This document shows positions 8,801 through 16,272 of a DNA stretch of 53,439 nt, one piece after another. Positions within the stretch are counted from its first letter, which is position 1, and each line of letters begins with the position of its first letter. The stretch is from an uncultured Clostridia bacterium. GTDB lineage: Bacteria > Bacillota > Clostridia > Oscillospirales > Acutalibacteraceae. Both the position numbers and the translations under genes were made by a program. The notes under the pieces were generated by a model that worked only from the letters and a program-made list of their open reading frames with translations, was not told the origin of the DNA and did not search any database. The stretch lies in contig CANQJS010000009.1 of NCBI GenBank assembly GCA_947624285.1, forward strand, positions 1 through 53,439, given 5' to 3'.

Positions 8801-10497
8801 CAGTTGGGAGCTTTTTCGGGAACAGGTGTGAAGTCGTGACCGGTTGCGTCGATTACCTTCGGCGCGTCGAAGCCGGTTTCGTCTGTGAAGTTATCGTTAG
8901 TTGAATAATACTTCTTTCCGCAGCTGCCTTCGCCCTCTCTTGTGCACTGCCAGCAGGTTTCGGTGCCGGAAGCAAGGCAGGTGGCGGGTGTGCCCGTTAC
9001 CTCTGTGAGCACATGCTGCTTGGGTACACGGTAATCATCGCCCGTGAGCTCAACAGTAGCGCTCGCGTTACGGAATCTCTTGCTGCACTGGGTGCACTGA
9101 TAGCCTATGATACCGTCCGTAGTGCAGGTGGCAGCCCTTGCGCGTGAAACGACGGTTGAGCGACCGGCGGTGTTGTGATGGCCGGCGGATGTTGTATCTA
9201 TCGGGATAGTAACATTCTTATCTGCTATCTCATCCGTAAGAGAAGAATCGTTGAAATACTTATGGCAATCGTTGCATTCATAATATTGAATGTTACCGGC
9301 GGAAACGCATGTTGCGAGAACCTGAGCGTGGAGAGTGTAATCGCCGTGGGAGGCGGGGATAACGATATTATCCATCGGAATCGTTCCGGCATCATCGCTG
9401 AAGTTCTTGCCGCAGGTTGTGCAGTAATAGTGCGGAAGTTCGCCGGCCTCGGTGCAGGTTTTCGGCTTTCCGTCGCTGTGCGGCAGCGGGGTGGTTGGGT
9501 GCTCCTTGCCGGTGGATTCGATCTTTATCGTTTCATCGGTTGCCGGATTTTCGGCGTCCGCGTCAAAGAATTTTTTATCGCAAACGGAGCAGGTGTAATA
9601 TTCCTTGTTGCCGTCCGCAATACAAGTTGCGGGTTTGAGCGCCGTCTTATCCGCTACGGGGTCGATGGTGTGGCTCGCCTTTACGGTAAACGAGCTTGCG
9701 TCATCCTTCGGATTTTCAAAGCCAACATCGGTGGCGGCATAATACTTGCCGCAAGCCGGGCAATGAACATATGCCGTGTTGCCGTCCGTCATATTGCGGC
9801 AGTCCGCCGCTTCTGCGTCGGTGCGATCAAGCGAGCTCTTATGATTTTTGGCATCTATCGCCAATGTCTCGGCGGCAACATTCGTTTCGGTTTCCGCATC
9901 AAGATCTTTGAAATATTTAGAGCATTTGCTGCACTGATAATACAGATTATTACCCGTATCTACGCAGTTCGGAGTTTTAGCGGGTATCTCGGTGAGATTG
10001 TGGGAATTTTCCGTTTTAAGGTCATCATCATTTGCAACGGGTCTTTCCGCCAGCGAATCATAGAATTTCTTGCCGCAAGAATCGCAGGTGTAATACGCCA
10101 TCGTTCCCGGCTCTTCGCAGTTGGAGCTGAGCTCGGCTGCGTGAGGAGTAAGCGGGAAGTGGTGAGCGCTTTCATCAATCTTGGTTTCGATTTCAGACGA
10201 GGGTATCTCTGCCGCTCCGGGCGCATCGCTTTCAAAATACTTGTGGCAAAGTCCGCACTCATAGCGGTCTTTCTTACCGGGCGTGGTGCAGGTTGCAGGC
10301 TCGGCGTTTTGATGAACTACGGCGTGCACCGTGCCGGGGGTTTGAATCTCGGCGAGTATCTCCGCGTCGGTTTCGTAGCCGTCGCCCGTGCCGTCAGCCG
10401 TCTTGAAATACTTATGGCAGGGCTCTTTGTAGGTAGCCGAGTTAAGTCCGTCGGGGGTTGAGCGTGATGTTGCACTGATAATATGCGGGATGGTCAT
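5875..10497 (-). CDS. Giant surface protein, segment 4: CxxC-repeat array, DGKxGTxDD stalk and SPDTG cell-wall anchor
   Basis: Up to 1,540 codons. It carries about 23 tandem units of the form H-x~20-[AP]TC-x3-G-x4-Y-x-C-x2-C-x-K-x-F, each offering one His and three Cys that could bind a metal such as zinc. The last seven units lose the aromatic KYF end and resemble the CxxCG repeats common in clostridial surface proteins. Next comes a domain of about 100 residues, then a stretch with GADGKFGTDDD, GEDGKPGTADD, GKDGLYGTADD, GLDGKFGTADD and GADGIPGTADD units like calcium-binding repeats. SPDTG, a hydrophobic helix and KKRKNEED form a sorting signal of the (S/N)PxTG kind used by some clostridial class B sortases. 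Without the upstream segments it has no signal peptide, so export depends on read-through or repair. Confidence 0.7.
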   Translation of the reverse strand: MTIPHIISATSRSTPDGLNSATYKEPCHKYFKTADGTGDGYETDAEILAEIQTPGTVHAVVHQNAEPATCTTPGKKDRYECGLCHKYFESDAPGAAEIPSSEIETKIDESAHHFPLTPHAAELSSNCEEPGTMAYYTCDSCGKKFYDSLAERPVANDDDLKTENSHNLTEIPAKTPNCVDTGNNLYYQCSKCSKYFKDLDAETETNVAAETLAIDAKNHKSSLDRTDAEAADCRNMTDGNTAYVHCPACGKYYAATDVGFENPKDDASSFTVKASHTIDPVADKTALKPATCIADGNKEYYTCSVCDKKFFDADAENPATDETIKIESTGKEHPTTPLPHSDGKPKTCTEAGELPHYYCTTCGKNFSDDAGTIPMDNIVIPASHGDYTLHAQVLATCVSAGNIQYYECNDCHKYFNDSSLTDEIADKNVTIPIDTTSAGHHNTAGRSTVVSRARAATCTTDGIIGYQCTQCSKRFRNASATVELTGDDYRVPKQHVLTEVTGTPATCLASGTETCWQCTREGEGSCGKKYYSTNDNFTDETGFDAPKVIDATGHDFTPVPEKAPNCVDSGTEAYFTCNNCKKMFKSDSDKMSEDYLTSPVTEAPVPGNHKHLVKTEYKEPTCQAVGNKEYWYCDACGKYYLTQDDAKADTNQKVYATDIELPKAHNIREVPAVTPTCVDGGNKQYWKCETCNTCFNNPDGKDEHIIVESTMQLGIDPTNHTDLKPVDKVEATCTVDGKEAHYYCSGCDKQFSDDKGLTPASDEELKIEAHHSITIYHAKQPATCVKTGVDVHYECDKCHELFSNKNESSLIKDKGILTLAIDENNHVNIVSVPAVAPDCKTEKDGVKAHYQCNDCKDLFTDDAGKSSTTLAALRDPYKHSVTPVELQPATCQKVGYEAHFKCTVCEKLFTDEDATTPTTLKELEIAKTDHTRGEVKTVTDKEATCTEKGKQHDEVYCEVCGEKFITNENAKDIDMIPHTRGEVKTVTDKEATCTEKGKAHDEVYCEVCKNKYIDSENERELPMTGHNGPRKTITVEAATCYSEGKEYDANICDACGTEYNKSAERTVAKLAHPSGTKVTRTRKEATCQETGIEYDALVCVICGEEYDVSPDRETPKIYHRTGSIKRVVEKEATCTQTGAYYDEYTCSMCGEVYGKSATVTQPMLPHTQGKVEKTVIKDSTCTAKGQQENKLFCKVCGQNYSSYTTEIDLKPHTPGDPVITEYVAATATRTGSYLKTVTCKVCGTVLSSKRVAIPKTGSGSSTGDPDEVKLEIIESATDATYVKYSGTGADIQCTGPLAKFVCVTVDGKLVDESDYDLYDGSTLVSFHSDYLDGLKAGNREVVLIYSYGSVTTNLKVIDPNSTGGDDDKPVTPVNPSGKDQYVDNGDGTVTYPGADGKFGTDDDVKVFVGEDGKPGTADDRIIDKGKDGLYGTADDHYTDPADSKDVYPGLDGKFGTADDRKDQGDKTNTDLKGGDRKTNGADGIPGTADDKPVAGGSTANGGSATSPDTGIKVAIPAFISVAFVGAYIIYGSKKRKNEED
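7474..7566 (-). repeat. Recent 93-bp duplication in the repeat array, copy 1
   Basis: Nearly identical at DNA level to 7618-7710, exactly 144 bases (48 codons) apart, and both encode the HTRGEVKTVTDKEATCTEKG unit. Only a few bases (CGCT versus CTGT) differ. The other units differ widely in DNA, so this is the youngest duplication in the array. Confidence 0.85.
7618..7710 (-). repeat. Recent 93-bp duplication in the repeat array, copy 2
   Basis: Partner of 7474-7566, in frame, one full repeat period away. Such near-identical neighbours allow the array to gain or lose units by recombination or slippage. Confidence 0.85.
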
Positions 10498-11737
10498 AGG
10501 CGTTGCAAAGCGCGCCGGTGCTCGCCGCGATCTCTTTCATAGAAGAGCTGTGGTCAAGCTTGGGTATCGTTACCGTTTGGGTGAGCGAATCAATGGACGA
10601 GCCGCAATTTTCGCACATCCAAACCCATGTGCAAGAGCCGTCCGACTCGCAGGTAGCCTTAACGGGCTCGCCTTCGGGCATACCCTCGCCCGCGTCATAT
10701 GCCTGACTGAGCCATTGAACATCATGGTCTATTTGATATTGGTCGTAGCAATTTTGAGTATCCGCGCTGAGCTTATGCTCGGTGAGATTGTGATAGGCGG
10801 TAGTGAGAGCATTAGCCTTTACAACCGCGCCGTCGTGATCGGTATAATTAGCCATGGGATAAGCGGCGTTGAATATCGTATCCTCGGCATCCTCAAAGGC
10901 TGTGGTAAACGCATTCCACTTATCGGGGCAGTAATGAACATCCGCATCTCCGGCGTCATAGGTATCCATCGTATCTTTAATAGCATTACGAAGGGTGTCG
11001 TATCCGTCGGCGTTTTTCCCGCTTACGGCGTTGTTTATACCGTCAACAGCGCTTTTAATCGAGTTGCCAATAGCGCCGACCTGACTGTCAAGCGTGGAAA
11101 CAAGCGTGGCTTCATTCGTGCCGCTCGCGGTGACCTTGCCGTTGTAATCGTAATTCATCGCGGTTTCCAAGGCGGTAAACAAAGAGGTGAGACCGCCTTC
11201 ATCGTAATTGGCAACATTCTTGAGGCAGTCCTTAACGCCGTTGCCTCTTACGGTGTCTATAAGCGCCTTATAATTTATAACATATAAATATGCATTGCCG
11301 TTGATCGTGCCTGTAATATCGTTATTCCAAGCAGTGCCGTTGTTGTTGGGGACCTCGTTAGAGCCTGCGTAAAATGTAAACGATGGGTAGAGATGCTCAA
11401 CATAGTCGTTGGAATTTGCGGGCCTTACATAATTTATATATGTTGCGGCGTAGGAATTACCAAGTCTGTTTGATGATAACCAGTTTGTATTATTATAGTG
11501 TGAGGAAGTACCCGTATTTGAGGTTGAGGATGTTGTGAGTTGTGTGCCTCCATCATAATAGTTCCATGTGTAGTCTCGTGTCTGAAGGTAAGTTCCTCCG
11601 GTGCCCTGCCCGGTAGTCCAGTTTCTTGTTATCGAGAGGTTGCTGTTATTTACAACCGCGCCGTAAAAATAGCGATGGGAAGCCTGAGAGCCCGTACCTC
11701 TCGCGCCGACAAGAACGGGGAAAGTGGGCGTTGTCAC
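10442..11737 (-). CDS. Giant surface protein, segment 3: Asn/Thr-rich region, FIVAR-like region and first CxxC repeat
   Basis: About 431 codons in frame with segment 2. The first 150 residues are rich in Asn, Thr, Tyr and Gly, like beta-structured adhesin domains. A helical part follows with spacing like FIVAR modules (a WNAFTTAFEDAEDTI core followed by AVVKANALTTAYHNL). It ends with the first CxxC unit (ATCESDG, CENCG). The frame is lost at the C5 run 10453-10457, giving a short out-of-frame tail NPRRT. No ribosome-binding site or export signal of its own is visible. Confidence 0.55.
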   Translation of the reverse strand: MTTPTFPVLVGARGTGSQASHRYFYGAVVNNSNLSITRNWTTGQGTGGTYLQTRDYTWNYYDGGTQLTTSSTSNTGTSSHYNNTNWLSSNRLGNSYAATYINYVRPANSNDYVEHLYPSFTFYAGSNEVPNNNGTAWNNDITGTINGNAYLYVINYKALIDTVRGNGVKDCLKNVANYDEGGLTSLFTALETAMNYDYNGKVTASGTNEATLVSTLDSQVGAIGNSIKSAVDGINNAVSGKNADGYDTLRNAIKDTMDTYDAGDADVHYCPDKWNAFTTAFEDAEDTIFNAAYPMANYTDHDGAVVKANALTTAYHNLTEHKLSADTQNCYDQYQIDHDVQWLSQAYDAGEGMPEGEPVKATCESDGSCTWVWMCENCGSSIDSLTQTVTIPKLDHSSSMKEIAASTGALCNAYDHPAYYQCNITLNPRRT

Positions 11738-11755
11738 GCCGTCATAAACAAGGAC

Positions 11756-12115
11756 CTAAATGGGATATGTGAGCTCAAATATCGTGCTCTTATCGCTGTC
11801 GCGGTTAGCGTCGCCACGGCCGTAAGAATCGTGGTTATAATTCTTTTCAAGCCATAACAGATTCTTAAATTCGTTCTTTATGGGACCTTTTCCGTCTTTG
11901 GTTTCGCCCCAAGTCCTATCGTCTTGCCCATCGGACCCCTGCCACATACGGTCGCCGTCCGCCATATTGTTGCCGGTTACGGTTTTGGGATTCCAAACAG
12001 TGAGCGAATTGGTGGAATTATCCAAATTGGTTATATAAGACTGAATGGAAGTACTCGAAAGCGCCGTGGTATTATCACCCAGAATATATCGGTCATACGC
12101 TCTGCTGAGCGTCAT
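11756..12115 (-). CDS. Giant surface protein, segment 2
   Basis: About 119 codons in the same frame as segment 1, with no ribosome-binding site and no signal peptide of its own, so independent translation is unlikely. The sequence is rich in Asn, Asp and Ser, which fits an exposed extracellular region. It ends ELTYPI at a second in-frame TAG. The codons after that TAG again read as normal protein in the same frame (VLVYDGVTTPTFPVL). No domain is recognised. Confidence 0.5.
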   Translation of the reverse strand: MTLSRAYDRYILGDNTTALSSTSIQSYITNLDNSTNSLTVWNPKTVTGNNMADGDRMWQGSDGQDDRTWGETKDGKGPIKNEFKNLLWLEKNYNHDSYGRGDANRDSDKSTIFELTYPI

Positions 12116-12124
12116 ATAACGCTC

Positions 12125-12352
12125 CTACGCCTGGGAAAGATTATACTGCCCATCTACAATATTGGCATAAATATTTCCGTCGCCGATTTTATCTTCAAAT
12201 CTTTTCAACGCATCTTCCATCTGCGTTCTCATTCCCCAAGTATCGCGCGCGTAAGCCTTAGGCGTTGACAAAACGGACGCAACGCAAACAGACGCGGCAA
12301 CGATAAACGCGATTGCAAAGAACGCTATACGCTTACCTGTTTTACTCCTCAT
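12125..12352 (-). CDS. Giant surface protein, segment 1: signal peptide and N-terminus
   Basis: 75 codons from the ATG at 12352, preceded by GGGGG 8 bases upstream. Residues 1-37 form a classical signal peptide: a basic MRSKTGKR start, a hydrophobic core FFAIAFIVAASVCVASVL, and a cleavage region ending AYA. About 40 mature residues follow, ending at an in-frame TAG. The next codons, in the same frame, continue the protein. Alone this piece would be a short secreted peptide with no evident function. Confidence 0.65.
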   Translation of the reverse strand: MRSKTGKRIAFFAIAFIVAASVCVASVLSTPKAYARDTWGMRTQMEDALKRFEDKIGDGNIYANIVDGQYNLSQA

Positions 12353-12426
12353 TTTAATGACCCCCAAAATAAAATATTAAGGTAAATGTTACTAAGCCTC
12401 TTTTCAGAGGCTATTATCCAAATGTA

Positions 12427-12457
12427 ATTATAGCACCTCTCCCACAAAAAAAATCAA
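12427..12457 (-). promoter_or_regulatory. Promoter of the giant surface protein
   Basis: Minus strand extended -10 TGCTATAAT with a TTGATT 19 bases upstream (long spacer). The transcript would begin near 12420 and carry a small leader hairpin, AGCCTCT-GAAA-AGAGGCT, at 12395-12412, ahead of the start codon at 12352. An intact promoter argues that the interrupted gene is still transcribed. Confidence 0.6.
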
Positions 12458-12587
12458 GTGCTTTCGGCAGGATTATTTTAACTATTTTTCATAGTATTTT
12501 TGTGCAGATTTACTAAATTTTGTTAAATTTGCATATTGCACGAAAATCAAAAAACGCTTGCCCGAGGGAAAAAGATTTTAAAAAAAA

Positions 12588-12630
12588 GGCAAAAACCCCT
12601 TGACGATACCGTGTACCGTCAAGGGGTAAA
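12588..12630 (-). terminator. Terminator of the glycosidase gene and the long aro-gal operon
   Basis: Minus strand ACCCCTTGACG and CGTCAAGGGGT form an 11-bp stem around an 11-base loop, followed by TTTTTGCCTTTTTTTT. It lies 60 bases past the stop codon at 12687. The region 12458-12587 holds no gene. Confidence 0.85.
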
Positions 12631-12686
12631 AAGTAATTTTGCGCAAATTCGCGCGCAAAGATTTTATTTTGTTCGGCTTACCTCGG

Positions 12687-15290
12687 CTATACCTGCGTTT
12701 CGCTGAGCGTTATGCCCGCGATATTCGGGGCGAAGGTCTCGCTGCCGTTAAAGCTGTTTGAGCCGTCGTTTGTGAGCGTTATCGCATTATTTCCTTTTGA
12801 AAGCTCCACATTAAATGTGACGGTTGTGAAATTATCCCAGCTGTATGTATTTCTGCAATACTCATTTTGCTTTTTGCCGTTTATGCCAACGGTGATAAAA
12901 TCCTCCATGAGATCTATATTATAGCTGTGAACGCCGTTTTCGTGGTTATTGGCGTATAGCACAGTCATTTTATATATTCCGCTTTCGGGAACGGAAACAT
13001 TATAGCTCGCCGAGCCGCCCTTTGAGGATATGCCGCCGATATAATCCGTTTTTGAAACATGGCTCGCGTCGATATGCGCCTTGCCGCCGAGCTTCGCGCC
13101 GTTCGGCTCAAGCTCGATTTGAAACGCCTGCTTTACGGAGGGCTTTACGGTCAGCTCCGAAATACCCGCGGCGGAAACATCTATATAGTTGAGCCCCCTG
13201 CGCAGAAATACGGTCGCCTTTCCGTCCGCCGCGGTGACGGCGGGCGCGCCGTCCACAAAGAGCGGGAGGTTTTTATCGGTTTTTACATCGTAATATCCGT
13301 CTGCGGGGGAAACGGCAAGATACGAGGTGACGGAATCGGTGGTCCTGTCCGCGTCGCTCATAACGAACACATCGGCGTCGCTTTGAGTTTTTCTCACAAG
13401 CAGCGAATCAAGCGCATATGTGCCGTCGTTATGCGTAAGGCGCAGTTTCTTTCTGCCGTCCGTAAGCTGGAGCGTAATGGTTTTTGAGGATGTAAGCTCG
13501 CTTCTTATAGTATTTTCAAGGGCAAGCACGCTTTCCTGATTATCTATATTCATATTAACATAGGTGTGCGTTCTGTCGTCCGCGCTCTGCCTGCCGTTTT
13601 CATCAAACGGCCCGTCGTTTGAATTGCCGTAAACAAATGTGAAATCGTAGCTGCCGTCGTCGGGGATATCAACAACTATCTCAACGCCGTCGCCGTCATT
13701 CTCCATTCCGCCTACCATTCCCGCTATATCGCCCGTGGTGGCGTAGGCGCTGTCGTAAGTATAGGCGTTGCCCAAAAGCGTGCCCTGCTCAAATTCATAG
13801 CGGGTGTAAAGATTATTGTTTTCAAAATACCCGTCGTTTTCATCCGCCTCCCTTATCTCAACATAATAGGCGGTGTTTGAATCCATATCGTCGAGATTTA
13901 CGCTTATGCTTGACGAGCATTTTGTTGTGTATGTTTTAAGCACCTCGGGGGCGTAAACCTTGCCCTCGATGCCTTGATATGTTACGGCGCTTACGGTGAC
14001 GCAAACCTTTTTGCCGTAAAGCGCGGTGTCTTTAAGATTTTTGACCTTGACCGCGCCGCTGTAATCAGCGCCGGAGGCAAGTATCCTTATCTCGTCCTTA
14101 TCATCGCTCAAAGAGCCTATCGCGAGAAATTGCTTATAGCGAAGCTCCCTTTTCTCCCTCAACGCCTTTTCAAGATCGGAATGGAAAAGATCGTGCATTT
14201 TTATCGCCATTGCCTGCCCGTCCATCTCGGCATACCAGCGATAGACCCACCACGCGGAGTTGGGCGTGTTGTAATCCGCCGCCGTGCTGCAAAGATTATT
14301 CGCGAGAAGCCAATACGCCTGATCGGCATATACCCTTGAGGTCTCTATCTGCGTGATATATTTCGCCATTGTGTTGGGATTACCGTTATCCTCCATTTTG
14401 CCGTACTCGGTGATGATGATGGGGGTATCGGCGGAAATGCCGTATTTCTCCTCGGTGGCTCTGAATTCGTTTACATGCGCCTGCCAATGATAAATGGAAT
14501 ACTCGCCAAGCTCGTGATATATCATAACATCGGGCACGCAGGCGTTATCGTGGGCGTATTTCAAAAAGCCCTCGTTCTTTTCAAGATTATAATCCATATA
14601 TCCCGGTCCGCCGATAAGCCCGTCGGGGTCGAGCGTTCTTACATAATCATAGGTCAGCTTCCACGCCTCATAGAAATTCTGCCTGCCCGCGTCGTCGAAC
14701 GCGTGCCAGCCGCCGCCGTCCTCGCCGGTCATCCAAGTGCCAAACCAAACGCCGTTGTCGCATTCGTTATAAAGGCAGTAAACAATCTTTTCGTGATAAT
14801 AGGAATTTTTTATCTCATTGACCGTTTTTTCTATCATCGGAAAATATACAGTGGTGATATACTCACGCCAATCGTACTTCCCCGCTTTTTTCATCTCGGT
14901 GATGTTTTGGTCGTCGTAATACCAGGTGGAGTACATATCCTGAAGATAAACGATGAGATATTCGCAATCGCCGCCCTCCATAGCCTGAGCCGCGACATCG
15001 CCCATTTCGCCTATCGGGTGCTGGAGACCGCCCTGAGTTTTGGTGGCGAGCGAGGTGAGGTCGATGCTCTCTACCATATTATAGGAGGGAACGCCGTCCT
15101 CCGCTATACCGTAAAGGAAGCCGGAAGCTCCGCCCATAACTTCGCCGGTGGGGTTTCCCGCGTCAAAAATCACGGTGGGCTTGTAAAAAATGAAAAATGT
15201 GCCGAAAGCAAAGGCTATCACAAGCACGGCGATGATTATGCCCGATAATATACCTTTAATTATCTTCTTGCTCTTCTTCTTGCTCTTCAC
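12687..15290 (-). CDS. Membrane-anchored clan GH-A-like glycoside hydrolase with two CBM35/CBM6-like domains
   Basis: 867 residues from a GTG with AGGAGG 9 bases upstream. Residues 1-11 are Lys-rich and 12-36 hydrophobic, an uncleaved anchor or signal peptide. Residues ~80-370 resemble a TIM-barrel glycosidase: LYNECDNG (E176, candidate acid/base after Asn, as in clan GH-A) and IIITEYGK (E295, candidate nucleophile). The C-terminal third has two beta-sandwich carbohydrate-binding segments, about 520-630 (FEQGTLLGNAY) and 725-867 (IELEPNGAKLGG), like CBM35/CBM6. A GH39- or GH5-related enzyme is possible; substrate unknown. It overlaps the upstream kinase gene by 35 bases, and galK is two genes upstream, so a galactose-bearing substrate is plausible. 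The stop is TAG, followed two codons later by an in-frame TAA. Confidence 0.75.
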   Translation of the reverse strand: MKSKKKSKKIIKGILSGIIIAVLVIAFAFGTFFIFYKPTVIFDAGNPTGEVMGGASGFLYGIAEDGVPSYNMVESIDLTSLATKTQGGLQHPIGEMGDVAAQAMEGGDCEYLIVYLQDMYSTWYYDDQNITEMKKAGKYDWREYITTVYFPMIEKTVNEIKNSYYHEKIVYCLYNECDNGVWFGTWMTGEDGGGWHAFDDAGRQNFYEAWKLTYDYVRTLDPDGLIGGPGYMDYNLEKNEGFLKYAHDNACVPDVMIYHELGEYSIYHWQAHVNEFRATEEKYGISADTPIIITEYGKMEDNGNPNTMAKYITQIETSRVYADQAYWLLANNLCSTAADYNTPNSAWWVYRWYAEMDGQAMAIKMHDLFHSDLEKALREKRELRYKQFLAIGSLSDDKDEIRILASGADYSGAVKVKNLKDTALYGKKVCVTVSAVTYQGIEGKVYAPEVLKTYTTKCSSSISVNLDDMDSNTAYYVEIREADENDGYFENNNLYTRYEFEQGTLLGNAYTYDSAYATTGDIAGMVGGMENDGDGVEIVVDIPDDGSYDFTFVYGNSNDGPFDENGRQSADDRTHTYVNMNIDNQESVLALENTIRSELTSSKTITLQLTDGRKKLRLTHNDGTYALDSLLVRKTQSDADVFVMSDADRTTDSVTSYLAVSPADGYYDVKTDKNLPLFVDGAPAVTAADGKATVFLRRGLNYIDVSAAGISELTVKPSVKQAFQIELEPNGAKLGGKAHIDASHVSKTDYIGGISSKGGSASYNVSVPESGIYKMTVLYANNHENGVHSYNIDLMEDFITVGINGKKQNEYCRNTYSWDNFTTVTFNVELSKGNNAITLTNDGSNSFNGSETFAPNIAGITLSETQV

Positions 15291-16254
15291 TCGTTTCTTC
15301 CTCCTCGATAAAGCACAAATTTATGGCGTGCTTTTCCACTTTGAAATTCACTTCGCTGTAGTCGAAATTTTCGCCGTCGCAATTGCCGAGCAGGGCTTTT
15401 CCGTCGGTAGACCATATCCTGCCGCCTACCATCTTCCCGTATCTCGCCTTATCCGTCGCTCCCTCCAGCGTTCCCGCGTTATATTTTGGAATGAGCGGAA
15501 GCGCCTCGGCAAGATTTACCGGCCCTACAAGCGCGAAATCGAGAATGCCGTCGTCCAGCTTTGAATTGGGCGCGGGGCAAAAGCCGCCGCCGTAATAGCT
15601 GGCGTTGCATATGGCAAACAGGGTATAATCTATCGGCTCGCCCTGTATTTTATAGGGATTTCCCTGAGCGTCTATACAATCAAGATCAACATTTATCTGA
15701 TATTTCAACGAGCCCATAAGACTGGGGACTATGGCGATATTATATGCCTGATGACCGAGGAATTTGACTCTGTCCGCCAGCTTTTTGCCGATGGTCTCCA
15801 CCTTCGTATCAAGCCCGTAGCTCATTACATTTATGCATTTTTCGCCGTTATAGTCTATAAGGTCTATCGGCTTTACCTTATATTTGAGCTCCCCCGTATG
15901 TAATCCGAACGCCTTGACTATCCCCACGGGGTCGAGCTTTTTGCTGTTGTAGAGCTTTTTGCAAAAATCGTTTCCCGTGCCGAAAGGCAGTATCATAAGC
16001 GGGGTGGGAGTGTGCGCAAGCGCGTTTGCCGCTTCGTGAACGGTGCCGTCGCCTCCGCAGGTGACTATAACGCAATCGTCGCCGTATTGCTCGGCGTATT
16101 TTCTCGCTATATCCTTTGCGTGCCCCGAATATTCCGTTGACTCGATTATCATTTCGGCTCCGTCTTTCCAGCGAAACGCCGACTGCACCTCCTTGAAAAG
16201 AAGCTGCTTTTGCTTTGTGCCCGCGATGGGATTTTCAATAAACACATATTTCAT
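15256..16254 (-). CDS. Diacylglycerol/lipid kinase family protein
   Basis: 332 residues. It has the DAGK catalytic-domain motifs: IENPIAGTK at the N-terminus, VTCGGDGTVHEAANAL near residue 65 (the GGDGT ATP-binding loop), and LPFGTGNDFCKK near residue 95. The family (DgkB/YegS-like, soluble) phosphorylates diacylglycerol or related lipids at the inner membrane face. A Glu-rich C-terminal tail (EEEETSEEQEEEQEDN) is unusual and arises where the gene overlaps the next one. The start has AGGGGA 8 bases upstream, and galK ends 18 bases upstream. True substrate unknown. Confidence 0.85.
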   Translation of the reverse strand: MKYVFIENPIAGTKQKQLLFKEVQSAFRWKDGAEMIIESTEYSGHAKDIARKYAEQYGDDCVIVTCGGDGTVHEAANALAHTPTPLMILPFGTGNDFCKKLYNSKKLDPVGIVKAFGLHTGELKYKVKPIDLIDYNGEKCINVMSYGLDTKVETIGKKLADRVKFLGHQAYNIAIVPSLMGSLKYQINVDLDCIDAQGNPYKIQGEPIDYTLFAICNASYYGGGFCPAPNSKLDDGILDFALVGPVNLAEALPLIPKYNAGTLEGATDKARYGKMVGGRIWSTDGKALLGNCDGENFDYSEVNFKVEKHAINLCFIEEEETSEEQEEEQEDN

Positions 16255-16272
16255 TTTGATATTCCCCTTTTA

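Larger units (their letters stand above)
5875..12352 (-). pseudogene. Giant secreted CxxC-repeat surface protein, interrupted by two in-frame TAG codons and one frameshift
   Basis: Four consecutive segments form one gene of 2,158 codons plus stop once three interruptions are bridged. First, TAG at 12125-12127 is in frame (SQA, stop, ERYMTL). Second, TAG at 11756-11758 is in frame (ELTYPI, stop, VLVYDGV). Third, one extra C in a C5 run at 10453-10457 shifts the frame; removing it joins QCNITLNP to DGLNSATYKEP and restores the repeat pattern. Order of parts: signal peptide, an unknown N-terminal region, a FIVAR-like helical region, about 25 repeats of some 45-60 residues with His-Cys-Cys-x2-Cys spacing, a stalk of DGKxGTxDD repeats, then SPDTG, a membrane helix and a basic tail. 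It is likely a sortase-anchored surface protein. It may be a decaying gene, a read-through gene or carry assembly errors. Separate entries describe each segment. Confidence 0.75.

Noticed and set aside
6000-10500. A CRISPR array, suggested by regular repeats
   Set aside because: The period is 130-190 bases, variable, in frame with a protein, and repeats diverge freely. There are no short identical repeats with unique spacers and no cas genes.
5854-11857. Long plus-strand open frames opposite the giant repeat protein (for example 9175-10461, 10490-11287)
   Set aside because: They are shadows of the repeat array on the other strand: no ribosome-binding sites, odd Cys/Ile/Val-rich composition, and repeat periodicity copied from the minus-strand gene.
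5875-12352. Genome-wide recoding of TAG as an amino acid
   Set aside because: argH ends with TAG at its normal C-terminus and the glycosidase at 12687 also ends with TAG, so TAG serves as a stop here. Local read-through remains possible but recoding is not supported.
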